Shown here piece by piece: positions 1-7,179 of a DNA stretch of 11,096 bases (positions are counted from its first letter, which is position 1; each line of letters opens with the position of its first letter). Below the pieces are notes generated by a model that was not told the origin of the DNA, ran no database searches, and worked only from the letters and a program-made list of their open reading frames with translations. A program made the translations under genes and the position numbers. The DNA is from Burkholderiaceae bacterium. Its GTDB lineage: Bacteria > Pseudomonadota > Gammaproteobacteria > Burkholderiales > Burkholderiaceae. The DNA is taken from positions 1 through 11,096 of the forward strand of contig JALORV010000075.1 of the NCBI GenBank assembly GCA_025458735.1. Direction: 5' to 3'.

Positions 1-675
1 GCGCCCGACGGCGCGCCGCCGCGGCCGGGTTCGGGCTACGAACTGGCGCTCGAGGGGCCGTTCGGCGACCACACCGGCTACTACAACGAGCGGGACTGGT
101 TTCCGGTGTTCACGGTCGATCGCATCACGATGCGCCGCGCGCCGATCTATCACTCGACCTACACCGGCAAGCCGCCCGACGAGCCCGCGATCCTCGGTGT
201 TGCGCTCAACGAGGTGTTCGTGCCGATCCTGCAGCGCACCTTCCCGGAGATCGTCGACTTCTACCTGCCACCCGAGGGCTGCAGCTACCGGATGGCCGTG
301 GTGTCGATGCGCAAGCAGTATGCCGGCCACGCCCGGCGGGTGATGTTCGGCGTGTGGAGCTTCCTGCGCCAGTTCATGTACACCAAGTTCATCATCGTCG
401 TCGACGATGACATCGATGCGCGCGACTGGAAGGAAGTGATCTGGGCGCTGACCACGCGGGTCGATCCGACGCGCGACACCGTGCTGGTGGACAACACGCC
501 GATCGACTATCTCGACTTCGCCTCGCCGGTGTCCGGGCTGGGCAGCAAAATGGGGATCGACGCGACCAGCAAGTGGGCGGGCGAGACCTCGCGCGAGTGG
601 GGTCGGCCGATCACGATGGACGCAGCCGTGAAGGCACGCGTCGATGCGCTCTGGAACGAGCTCGGGCTCGACTGA
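1..675 (+). CDS. ubiD: 4-hydroxy-3-polyprenylbenzoate decarboxylase UbiD, C-terminal part (5' end outside window)
   Basis: This is the last 224 residues of UbiD, the prenylated-FMN-dependent enzyme that decarboxylates 4-hydroxy-3-polyprenylbenzoate in ubiquinone synthesis. The frame is open from base 1 to the TGA at 673-675, so the gene starts upstream; the GTG at 106 is internal. UbiD landmarks are near identical to the E. coli protein as I recall it: [12 protein letters not shown] (local residues 18-29, near the flavin site), [44 protein letters not shown], and the C-terminal [20 protein letters not shown] followed by the [10 protein letters not shown] region. About 270 residues should be missing, judging from the usual length near 490-500. 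The stop is 14 nt before the next start, so the two genes are probably co-transcribed. The prenyl-FMN synthase UbiX is not in the window. Identification is firm; only the start is unknown. Confidence 0.97.
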   Translation, partial: APDGAPPRPGSGYELALEGPFGDHTGYYNERDWFPVFTVDRITMRRAPIYHSTYTGKPPDEPAILGVALNEVFVPILQRTFPEIVDFYLPPEGCSYRMAVVSMRKQYAGHARRVMFGVWSFLRQFMYTKFIIVVDDDIDARDWKEVIWALTTRVDPTRDTVLVDNTPIDYLDFASPVSGLGSKMGIDATSKWAGETSREWGRPITMDAAVKARVDALWNELGLD

Positions 676-689
676 CTGCGGAGGCCACG

Positions 690-908
690 ATGGGCATCGA
701 ACGCAAACCGATCCGGCGCGGCGGCATCCGCTCCGCCGGCTACGACCGCAACCTGCGCGTGCTCGAGATCGAGTTCGACAACGGCCAGGTCATCCAGCAC
801 ACCGCCGTCGGCGAAGAGATCGCGCGCCGCTTCCTGACCGCGTCGGCGCCCGGCAGCGTCTACAAGGACACGATCCAGGAAGAGTTCACGATCAAGCGGA
901 TCCGGTAG
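690..908 (+). CDS. KTSC domain-containing small protein
   Basis: A 72-residue protein starting at ATG 690, with a strong Shine-Dalgarno GGAGG at 680-684 and a 5-nt spacer. Nearly the whole protein after a basic N-terminus (MGIERKPIRRGG) resembles the KTSC domain, a roughly 60-residue module named after the C-terminal region of some lysyl-tRNA synthetases and also found alone. Visible features are IRSAGYD, the strand LRVLEIEFDNGQVIQH, and a helix EEIARRFLTASAPGSVYKD ending in IKRIR. The central aromatic Y-x-Y pattern usual for the domain appears as QHT, so it is a divergent member. There is no signal peptide or membrane segment. The function of stand-alone KTSC proteins is not established. The gene follows ubiD closely and ends 12 nt before the convergent mgtE stop. 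The gene is secure; the domain call is from memory of the family. Confidence 0.85.
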   Translation: MGIERKPIRRGGIRSAGYDRNLRVLEIEFDNGQVIQHTAVGEEIARRFLTASAPGSVYKDTIQEEFTIKRIR

Positions 909-920
909 TGACGGCGCCGG

Positions 921-2346
921 CTAGCGGAAGAACAGCGTCGCCAGCCCCAGGAAGATGAAGAAGCCGCCGGAGTCGGTGGTGAAGGTGAGCAGCACCGATC
1001 CGCCGATCGCCGGATCGCGGCCGGAGGCCCGCAGCGCCATTGGCACGGCCAGGCCCACGGCCGCCGCCACCAGCATGTTCAGGATCATCGCCAGGAACAT
1101 GACCAGGCCCAGCAGCACGCCATTGGGCGTATCGCGGTACAGCAGCCAGGCCAGCAGGCTGGTTGCCGGCCGTCACCTGACCCAGCGCCAGCGAGCGCAC
1201 CAGCAGCGTCAGTGTCTGGTTGCCGGAGTTGCCCGCGATGCCGGCGACGATCGGCATCAGTGCCGCCAATGCCACGACCTTCTCGATCGTTCCTTCGAAG
1301 GCGTCGATGACGCGGCTGGCAAAGAACGCCGTGCACAGGTTGACCGCCAGCCACAGCCAGCGGTTCTTGGCCGAGTTCCAGACCGAGGCGAAAATGTCCT
1401 CGTCCTCGCGCAGGCCGGCCTGCGCCAGCGCAGCCTCCTCGCCTTCCTCCCGGATCACGTCGACCACCTCGTCGATCGTCAGCCGGCCGACCAGATGGCC
1501 GCCGGCGTCGACCACCGGTGCCGACACCAGGTCGTACCGCTCGAAGGCCTGCGCCGCCTCGCCGCCATCGTCCATCGGCGACAGCGTCAGCAGATCGGTG
1601 TTCATCACGGCCGTCACTTCGGTGTCGGGCTCGTTGATCAGCAGCCGGTCGAGCGACAGCGCGCCCTTGAGCACTTCGTGGCGGTCGACGACGAAGATCT
1701 GGTCGGTGTGGTCCGGCAGTTCGTCGAAGCGGCGCAGGTAGCGCAGCACGACCTCGAGGGTCACGTCCTCGCGGATCGTGATCATCTCGAAGTCCATCAG
1801 CGCGCCGACCGAGCCTTCCGGATACGACATCGCGGCGCGCAGCTGTGCCCGCTCCTCGCTCGACAGACCGGCGCGCACCTCGTCGACGACGTCGGCCGGC
1901 AGATCGGGCGCGAGAGCCGCGATCTCGTCCGTCTCCAGGCTCTCGACCGCGTCGACCAGTTCCTCGCGGTCCATCGACGCGATCAGCGTCTCGCGCACCG
2001 CGTCGTTGACCTCGATCAGGATCTCGCCGTCGCGGTCGGCCTTGACGCCGTCCCAGACGAGCAGCCGTTCATCGAGCGGCAGCGCCTCGAGGATGTAGGC
2101 GATGTCCGCCGCGTGCAGGCGGTCGAGGATCGAACGCAGTTCGCCCAGGTGCTGGCGATGCACCAGCTGCTCGACCAGCACCTTTTTGTCGTCGGCGGGC
2201 GTCTGCTCGCGGTGTACCAGCGCCTCGACCCGGCGCTGCTTCTCGAGCAGTTGCTGAACGCGCAGCAGCGCACGTTGCGCCGCTTCGGGATCGCGCACCG
2301 GCGATTCGCGCTGGTCGGCGCGTGGCAGGACTTCGGGCTCGGTCAT
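921..2346 (-). pseudogene. mgtE: Magnesium transporter MgtE, disrupted by an internal deletion and frameshift
   Basis: MgtE is an inner-membrane, Mg2+-gated Mg2+ channel. The start is ATG 2346 with GGGAG at 2355-2359, 8 nt upstream; a GTG at 2361 is less likely. Residues 1-395 read in one frame: MgtE N domain (about 40-160), CBS pair (about 185-305, with RREDVT-like and LVSAPVVD strands), the plug-linked helix, TM1 (about 330-347) and TM2 carrying the GNSGNQTLTLL motif (about 372-382). After LALGQVTAGN the frame loses homology. The proper C-terminus resumes one base later, from about 1163 to the TAG at 921-923: TSLLAWLLYRDTPNG, TM4, and TM5 with the FTTDSGGF pore region. The linker plus the first half of TM3 is absent, which I estimate as about 22-26 residues lost. 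A single-base correction would therefore not restore a normal protein. The cause is real decay or an assembly fault. Confidence 0.88.
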
Positions 2347-2433
2347 GTCGGCGGCTCCCACGCACCAGGCCGATGGGGCAAGCGCGGGATCACGCGTGGG
2401 GCGCGACGGGCCGCGGGCAAAAGTGGCGGCGCG

Positions 2434-2439
2434 ATTGTA
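2434..2439 (-). promoter_or_regulatory. Putative -10 box TACAAT of mgtE promoter
   Basis: On the minus strand the sequence reads TTACAATCGCGCC, about 85 nt before the mgtE ATG and downstream of the mtgA stop. TACAAT matches five of six consensus -10 bases. The -35 region is poor: nothing resembles TTGACA at 16-18 nt. Similar TACAAT-plus-GC-rich cores precede tonB and mpl, which strengthens the call. Confidence 0.5.
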
Positions 2440-2440
2440 A

Positions 2441-2457
2441 GCGCGGCAGCGCCGCGC
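2441..2457 (-). other. GC-rich hairpin between mtgA and mgtE
   Basis: A perfect 7-bp stem GCGCGGC / GCCGCGC encloses a 3-nt loop. It lies 18 nt past the mtgA stop and directly upstream of the mgtE -10 box. On the minus strand it is followed only by TTACAAT, not a run of T, so it is at best a weak terminator. It also occupies the promoter spacer. Confidence 0.35.
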
Positions 2458-2475
2458 CGATGCGTTGAAGCCCGC

Positions 2476-3180
2476 TCAGGGCAAGACGGCGTCGGGCATG
2501 TAGCGCAGGATCGCGCTGCTGCGGCTGTCGAGGTAGGGACCGGAGCGGATGCGGCCGTAGCGCTTCGGCGCCGGCAGGTAGGCGGCCAGGCGCGCGGACT
2601 GCTCGGGCCCGAGCTGCGCGGCCGACACGCCGTAATAGTGCCGCGCCGCCGCCTCGGCGCCGAACACGCCATCGCCCCACTCGACGACGTTCAGATACAC
2701 CTCGAGGATGCGCCGCTTGTCCCAGATCGCCTCGATCATGTAGGTGATGACGAGTTCCTGCGCCTTGCGCACATAGCTGCGCTCGGGCGACAGGAACAGA
2801 TTCTTGGCGAGCTGCTGGGTGATGGTGGAGCCGCCGCGAGCCGGGCGGCCGCGCTTGCGATTGTCTTCGTAGGCCTTTTCGATGGCCTGCCAGTCCACGC
2901 CCTCGTGCTCGGCGAAGCGTGCGTCCTCGGCGGTGACGACGGCTCGCTTGAGGCTGACGGAAATGCGCTCATAGGGCACCCAGCGGTGCTTCAGTTCCGC
3001 CTTCGGATTGCGCGCCTGCAGCGCTGCCAGCTCGCGTCGCATGAATGCCGTCTCGCGCGGATCGTTCCAGCGCCACCAGGCGATCCAGCCCGCATACCAG
3101 AGCTGCACCGCGATCAGCAGCAGCAGCGCCAGCAGCACGGTGCGCAACAGCCAGCGCAGCACGAACGAGGTGGACTTCAA
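2476..3180 (-). CDS. mtgA: Monofunctional biosynthetic peptidoglycan transglycosylase
   Basis: A 234-residue GT51 glycosyltransferase that polymerises lipid II into glycan strands at the outer face of the inner membrane, without a transpeptidase domain. One N-terminal anchor helix spans about residues 9-29 (VLRWLLRTVLLALLLLIAVQ). GT51 motifs follow in order: AEDARFAEHEGVD (84-96, catalytic Glu85), GGSTITQQLAKNLFL (116-130), RKAQE (138-142, second conserved Glu142), and EVYLNVVEWGDGVFGAEAAA (160-179). The length fits MtgA. I place the start at TTG 3180, just after the intergenic hairpin and before the anchor. GTG 3162 is possible. The longer reading from 3258 would overlap aroE and translate through the hairpin. 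No clear Shine-Dalgarno precedes either choice. It lies 46 nt downstream of aroE and is probably the last gene of the tonB-aroE-mtgA unit. The function is secure; the start is moderate. Confidence 0.94.
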   Translation of the reverse strand: MKSTSFVLRWLLRTVLLALLLLIAVQLWYAGWIAWWRWNDPRETAFMRRELAALQARNPKAELKHRWVPYERISVSLKRAVVTAEDARFAEHEGVDWQAIEKAYEDNRKRGRPARGGSTITQQLAKNLFLSPERSYVRKAQELVITYMIEAIWDKRRILEVYLNVVEWGDGVFGAEAAARHYYGVSAAQLGPEQSARLAAYLPAPKRYGRIRSGPYLDSRSSAILRYMPDAVLP

Positions 3181-3202
3181 GCAGGCTCGAAGATCAGGGG
3201 AC

Positions 3203-3220
3203 CCCGCGCCGAAGCGCGGG
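3203..3220 (-). other. C(UUCG)G tetraloop hairpin in the aroE-mtgA gap
   Basis: On the minus strand the sequence is CCCGCGC-TTCG-GCGCGGG: a perfect 7-bp GC stem closed by a UUCG loop with a C-G closing pair, an unusually stable RNA hairpin. It begins 6 nt after the aroE TGA and ends 22 nt before the chosen mtgA start. No T-run follows (GTCCCCTGATCTT). It may therefore act as an intercistronic stabiliser or partial attenuator, not as a standard terminator. Confidence 0.55.
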
Positions 3221-3226
3221 CGGCCG

Positions 3227-4087
3227 TCAGCGCACGGCGGTCGTGCTGTCGGCGGCACCCAGCGGCACGGCGCGGCTGAGCAGCTCGCGCAGTTCGCGAT
3301 AGACGGGTGCGGTATCGGGGCGCACGCCGCGCCACAGCAGGAAAGACTCGGCCGCCTGCTCGATCAGCATGCCGAGGCCGTCGCACACCGTCCTCGCGCC
3401 GCCGCTTCGCGCCAGTTCCATGAACGGCGTCGGATCGGCGGCGTAAACGAGGTCGTAGGCCAGCGTGCAGTCGTTGAAGGTCTCGGGATCGATCGGCGGG
3501 GCGTCATGCTTGAGGCCGGTCGAAGTGCCGTTGACGATGAGATCGAAGTGCTCGGCGGGAATCTCGTCAAGATGGATCGCCTCGACGCCGAACTCCTCAC
3601 CCAGTTCCTCGGCGCGCTGGTGGGTGCGATTGGACACCGCAATCCAGCGCGGGCTCGCGTCCAGCAGTGCACCGATGACGCCGCGCACGGCACCGCCGGC
3701 ACCGAGCACCAGCACCGAACACTCGGAGAAGTCGAACTTCAGCCGTTCGCGCACGTCGCGCACGAAGCCGATGCCGTCGGTGTTGTCGCCGAAGATCGTG
3801 TCGCCGTCGAAGACCAGGGTGTTGACTGCGCCGGCCAGCCGCGCGCGCGGTGCCAGTTCGTCGGCCAGCTTGGCGGCATCGATCTTGAAGGGCACCGTGA
3901 CATTGAGGCCGCGAAAGCCGGCATCACGCAGGGCCAGCGCGCGGTCCTCGAAACCGTCGAGCGGCGCCTCGATGCGTTCGTAGGACATGCGCTGCCGGGT
4001 CTGCCGGGCAAACAGCTCGTGTATCTCCGGCGAGCGGCTGTGTGCGATCGGGTTGCCGACCACGCCGTACTTGTCAGTGCCGCTCAT
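3227..4087 (-). CDS. aroE: Shikimate 5-dehydrogenase AroE
   Basis: A 286-residue NADP-dependent shikimate dehydrogenase that reduces 3-dehydroshikimate to shikimate in the cytoplasm for aromatic amino-acid synthesis. Key residues are all present: the shikimate-binding serines in SRSP (Ser17, Ser19), NVTVPFK with catalytic Lys68, Asn89 in AGAVNT, and NTDG with catalytic Asp104. The nucleotide-binding loop is LVLGAGGAVRG (126-136), SNRT (152-155) fits the adenosine-phosphate site, and NGTSTG and DGLGML follow near the C-terminus. The length is slightly above E. coli AroE (272). The ATG at 4087 overlaps the TGA of the upstream tonB gene in an ATGA junction. No Shine-Dalgarno is visible, so translation is probably coupled to tonB. 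The gene is intact and the identification is firm. Confidence 0.97.
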   Translation of the reverse strand: MSGTDKYGVVGNPIAHSRSPEIHELFARQTRQRMSYERIEAPLDGFEDRALALRDAGFRGLNVTVPFKIDAAKLADELAPRARLAGAVNTLVFDGDTIFGDNTDGIGFVRDVRERLKFDFSECSVLVLGAGGAVRGVIGALLDASPRWIAVSNRTHQRAEELGEEFGVEAIHLDEIPAEHFDLIVNGTSTGLKHDAPPIDPETFNDCTLAYDLVYAADPTPFMELARSGGARTVCDGLGMLIEQAAESFLLWRGVRPDTAPVYRELRELLSRAVPLGAADSTTAVR

Positions 4088-4974
4088 GGTGTGCCGCTGC
4101 TTCGCGTCGACAGCTGGTCGTTGGTGAAGATCCAGGTCCGGGTGATTTCCAGCACATCGGTGTCGCGCGCGATCTCGGGCGGAAACGGCGGATACGGAGC
4201 GGCCATGTTAACGATGCGGCGGGCCGCGCGGTCAAGTACGGGCGATCCCGAAGACTGCTCGATCGAAGCCTCGACCACCGAGCCGTCCTTGCGCACGGCG
4301 ACAGTCATGCGCAGCACCCCGTAGACCCTGCCGCGGGCCTCCTCGGGATAGTTGTCGTTGCCGATCCGCTCGACACGGGCCCGCCAGTCTTCGACATAAC
4401 GGGCGTAACGGTACTCCGAAGTGCTCGGCATGAAGTGATGCTTGCGCGGCCGCTTCTGGTAGTCCGACACCTGCTTGGCGATTTCGGCCTGTGCGCGCGC
4501 GAGCTGCTGGCGCGTCTGCTCGTCGGCCGATCCGGACTGCCGGAGTTCGGCCACGGATTCGCGCGGCGGCACCGGCCGCATCTGCAGCGAGTCCTTGAGC
4601 GCGGCGAGCAGGCGCTTCTGCTCTTCCTCGAGCTCCTCGACCAGCCTGCGTGCTGAATCCAGTGCATCGCCGTCCTGCACCTGCTGCGTGTTAGGAAGCG
4701 GCGAGCTGCGCCGTCCGGCATCGTGCGACCCGCCGCCGTCGAGGCTGGCCTGCGCCAGGGCCTCCGCCTTGAGCGGGCGCGACTCGCTCTTGGCATTGAC
4801 CAGGATGATTTCGAGCGGCGGATCGGTCGATCGCACGCGCAGGAAGTCGGGGTCGACAAAGCGGATCGCCAGCACGGTCATGTGCAGCCCGATCGACACG
4901 GTCAGCGCCATGACAAGCACCTTGTCGGCCAGGAAGGCCGCCACGCCGTGCGGCGGCTCGTCGGCGAGACTCAT
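4084..4974 (-). CDS. TonB family energy transducer
   Basis: A 296-residue inner-membrane-anchored periplasmic protein. TonB passes proton-motive energy from ExbB-ExbD to outer-membrane transporters. One N-terminal helix (about 19-39) carries Ser27 and His31, a Ser-x3-His pattern like the functional Ser16/His20 of E. coli TonB. Next come LEIILVN (about 54-60), a charged, probably coiled-coil central region (about 105-180, with ELEEEQKRLL) in place of the Pro-rich spacer, and a C-terminal TonB fold (about 200-290) with NYPEEARGRVYGVLRMTVAV and APYPPFPPEI. The ATG at 4974 has no good Shine-Dalgarno but lies 26-27 nt after a predicted transcription start. The gene overlaps aroE by 4 nt. No exbB, exbD or receptor is nearby, so the partner system is unknown. 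Placement between an RNB nuclease and aroE is the usual betaproteobacterial arrangement as I recall it. Confidence 0.9.
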   Translation of the reverse strand: MSLADEPPHGVAAFLADKVLVMALTVSIGLHMTVLAIRFVDPDFLRVRSTDPPLEIILVNAKSESRPLKAEALAQASLDGGGSHDAGRRSSPLPNTQQVQDGDALDSARRLVEELEEEQKRLLAALKDSLQMRPVPPRESVAELRQSGSADEQTRQQLARAQAEIAKQVSDYQKRPRKHHFMPSTSEYRYARYVEDWRARVERIGNDNYPEEARGRVYGVLRMTVAVRKDGSVVEASIEQSSGSPVLDRAARRIVNMAAPYPPFPPEIARDTDVLEITRTWIFTNDQLSTRSSGTP

Positions 4975-5007
4975 GCGCTAGTCGGTGCTGTCCATGATGG
5001 CGCGCCG

Positions 5008-5013
5008 ATTGTA
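5008..5013 (-). promoter_or_regulatory. Putative -10 box TACAAT of the tonB-aroE-mtgA promoter
   Basis: The minus strand reads GGCTACAATCGGCGCGCC in the 92-nt gap between the RNB gene and tonB. The predicted start near 5001 gives a leader of about 26 nt. The -35 region is weak (near GATCGA at a 17-nt spacer). The core resembles those upstream of mgtE and mpl. Confidence 0.55.
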
Positions 5014-5031
5014 GCCATCGTGTCCCCGCGT

Positions 5032-5046
5032 CGATCACACGATCAC
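5032..5046 (-). repeat. Two direct CGATCAC repeats upstream of the tonB -10 box
   Basis: CGATCAC occurs at 5032-5038 and again at 5040-5046, an 8-bp period (GTGATCG twice on the transcribed strand). The pair lies over and just upstream of where the -35 element would be, so it might bind a regulator or be chance. No known operator was recognised, and it does not look like a Fur box. Confidence 0.25.
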
Positions 5047-5066
5047 GCGACTGTCGTGCGGATGAC

Positions 5067-7106
5067 TCAGCCCGAGGCTTTGCCCGGCGCAGGTTCGTCG
5101 GCGTTCGTTGTGCCGGGTGTGCGCGCGCCGTCGCCAGCGGAGAGCCCGCCGGCGCTGGCCGCCGCAGCCGCATCCTGGCCCTCGACGGCGGCGCCCTCGT
5201 TCGCGCCCGCTTCCGCCGGTTCGATCTCTTCCGCCTCGTCGACCTCATCGACCTGTGCCGACAGCACGCGATGCACGCGCGCCTGCAGCGTCAGGTCGAC
5301 TTCAACGTCGAGCTCGAGCTGCTGGCCGCGCGGCAAATCGGGCAGCCCGGGCAGGCGCGTCACGAACGGCAGCCCGGCCAGCCGCAGCACGTCGCCGCGC
5401 AAGACGGTGGCGTCGATGCGCTCGACACCCTGCTGGCGCAGCCAGCGCAGCGACCAGTAGCGTTCCATGCGCTCCTGAAACTCAGCGTAGGCGGCATAGG
5501 CGGCGTCGAAGCCCGAGACGATCGCAAACAGTTCCGCGTCGTTGCTCGCATACGGAGGCGACGATCCGCGCACGCAGGTCACCAGCTGGCGCTGGTTGAC
5601 GAGGTCGACATAGCGGCGCAGCGGCGAGGTGCTCCAGGCATAGTGGCTGACGCCGATGCCCTCGTGCGCCGCAGGCGTGGTCGACATGCGCACCCGGCCC
5701 AGCGCCTGCGAGCGATAGATGCCGGCCACACCGCGTTCGGCCAGCCAGCGGCCCCAGGTGCTGTTGGCAAAGATCATCAGCTCCGCTACCAACAGGTCGA
5801 GCGGCGCACCGCGCCGGCGCGCCCGGACCGACACCTGCGCGCGTTCGCCCTCGCCGTCGAGGTCGAACGAGTAGTCGATGCGGCCGAGCGGTTCCGCGCG
5901 ACCGCGCACAGCCTCGCGCCGTGCCAGAAGCGCGCGTGCAAAGCGCCACAGCGACGCCAGCTCGCCCGCGAACGGCCCCTCGAAAATCGCCCCGGCCACC
6001 GCATCTTCGGTGACGGCTTCGTCGAGTTCGTCGTGTCGCAGGTTGGCCGCGATGCGCACTCGCTCGATGCGGGTGTCGATGCCGCGCACGGCATGGTCAG
6101 CGTCGACCTCGACGTACAGCGAGAGCACCGGAACCTCGCGCCCGGCATCGAGCGAGTACGCGGACACCCAGTCGGGCGGCAGCATGGTGAACTTGATGCC
6201 CGGCGCATAGACCGTCGACATGCGGCTGCGCGCCAGCAGATCGAGCGCGTGGGCGCGATCGATCGCCAGCGCCGGGGCCGCGATGTGGATGCCGATACGC
6301 AGGCGGCCATCGCCGAGCGGCGTGACGGAGAACGCATCGTCGATCTCGGTGGTGGTGCTGTCGTCGATCGAGAACGCCGGCGCAGCGGCCAGCGGCAATG
6401 CGGCGTCGCCCGCCGGCTGCGGCAGCCCGCCCGGAAACCCCGGACCCCGCGGAAAGTGCTGCGCCAGGAAGCTGTCGACGTGCCAGCGGTAGGGCGACTC
6501 GATCGCGCCCGACGCCAGCAGCAGCCGCAGCGGCGTCGTCTGGCGCGCGGCGGCGGCCTGCTCCAGCGCCCGGAACTCCAGCGACGCGCGATCAGGACGC
6601 ACCAGCAATGAAATTGCCTGTTCGGCAATCGCGGGCGGCGCGCGGCCGGCGGTCAGCTCCTCCGCATACTGGCGGCGCAGTTCTTCCTGGAGACGCTTGC
6701 GTTCGACCGCAGCGAGTGCCGCCTTGAGCGTATCGGGTGGCGCCGGCCGGTACTGGCCGCGTCCCTTGCGATAGAAGTACACGGGCGCGGAGTGCAGTCG
6801 CAGCAGCAGCGCTGCTTCCTGCACACGCGTGGGCGTGCCGCCGTAGTAGTCGCTCGCCAGTTCACGGAAGCCGAACTCGTCCTGCGGCGCCGCCTCCCAG
6901 AGGAAGTCGAGGTCAATCGCATCCGCCTCGGCGGCGGCCTGCTCCAGCAGGCGCGCGGGCGGTGGCTCGTCGAACTGCAGCAGCACGTGCGATGCCTTGA
7001 CCTTGGCGCGCTTGCCGCTCGGCAGCTCGACCTGGAACGAGGCGTCGGTCGCCGACAGCACGCTGCCGGCACGAAAGACGCCGTCCTCTTCGAACAGCAG
7101 GTTCAA
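5067..7106 (-). CDS. RNB-domain exoribonuclease (RNase II family)
   Basis: A 679-residue 3'-5' exoribonuclease of the RNase II/R superfamily, cytoplasmic. The start is TTG 7106, supported by AAGAGG at 7112-7117 with a 5-nt spacer and by the N-terminus MNLLFEEDG typical of betaproteobacterial members. An N-terminal OB-like region (about 1-50) precedes a linker and the RNB domain (about 245-580). The metal site reads SIDDSTTTEIDDAFSV (246-261): Asp248, Asp256 and Asp257 match RNase II Asp201, Asp209 and Asp210, while Glu254 replaces Asp207. Other landmarks are GIHIAAPALAI, SAYSLDAGREVPVLSLYVEV, AELMIFANSTWGRWLAERG and STSPLRRYVDLVNQRQL. A short S1-like region follows, then a 61-residue acidic, Ala/Gly-rich tail (619-679) likely to be disordered. 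It lies 73 nt after the YbaK-like gene, with no clear promoter in the gap. It is more divergent than RNase R or classic RNase II, so I give no symbol. Confidence 0.93.
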   Translation of the reverse strand: MNLLFEEDGVFRAGSVLSATDASFQVELPSGKRAKVKASHVLLQFDEPPPARLLEQAAAEADAIDLDFLWEAAPQDEFGFRELASDYYGGTPTRVQEAALLLRLHSAPVYFYRKGRGQYRPAPPDTLKAALAAVERKRLQEELRRQYAEELTAGRAPPAIAEQAISLLVRPDRASLEFRALEQAAAARQTTPLRLLLASGAIESPYRWHVDSFLAQHFPRGPGFPGGLPQPAGDAALPLAAAPAFSIDDSTTTEIDDAFSVTPLGDGRLRIGIHIAAPALAIDRAHALDLLARSRMSTVYAPGIKFTMLPPDWVSAYSLDAGREVPVLSLYVEVDADHAVRGIDTRIERVRIAANLRHDELDEAVTEDAVAGAIFEGPFAGELASLWRFARALLARREAVRGRAEPLGRIDYSFDLDGEGERAQVSVRARRRGAPLDLLVAELMIFANSTWGRWLAERGVAGIYRSQALGRVRMSTTPAAHEGIGVSHYAWSTSPLRRYVDLVNQRQLVTCVRGSSPPYASNDAELFAIVSGFDAAYAAYAEFQERMERYWSLRWLRQQGVERIDATVLRGDVLRLAGLPFVTRLPGLPDLPRGQQLELDVEVDLTLQARVHRVLSAQVDEVDEAEEIEPAEAGANEGAAVEGQDAAAAASAGGLSAGDGARTPGTTNADEPAPGKASG

Positions 7107-7111
7107 GCCGG

Positions 7112-7117
7112 CCTCTT
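7112..7117 (-). promoter_or_regulatory. Ribosome binding site deciding the TTG start of the RNB gene
   Basis: AAGAGG on the minus strand lies 5 nt before TTG 7106. There is no ATG in a comparable position, and the protein N-terminus from this TTG fits the family, so the rare start codon is credible. Confidence 0.7.
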
Positions 7118-7179
7118 GCGAGCGTCGCAGCGTACGCGCACTCGGCGCAAGGCAATGACGGTCGTCAGGCGGCGGGCAG

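Noticed and set aside
892..1163. C-terminal tail of MgtE as read without a frameshift
   Set aside because: After the break the residues are Gly/Arg/Ala/His-rich with no membrane helices, whereas the other frame gives TM4 and TM5; the tail would also overlap the KTSC gene.
3181..3258. Longer MtgA start giving 26 extra residues
   Set aside because: It would overlap the aroE end and translate the UUCG hairpin, and the extra residues are Pro/Arg/Gly-rich and unlike the family.
955..3279. 774-codon open frame on the plus strand across mgtE and mtgA
   Set aside because: It is antisense to two recognised genes. The product is rich in Arg, His, Gln, Ala and Asp without domain sense, as expected from reversed codons in high-GC DNA.
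3008..4324. 438-codon plus-strand frame opposite mtgA, aroE and tonB
   Set aside because: It crosses three real genes and their boundaries and shows no recognisable domain.
5271..6611. 446-codon plus-strand frame opposite the RNB gene
   Set aside because: Antisense shadow of a gene with clear catalytic motifs; composition is Arg/Ala/Gln/His-rich.
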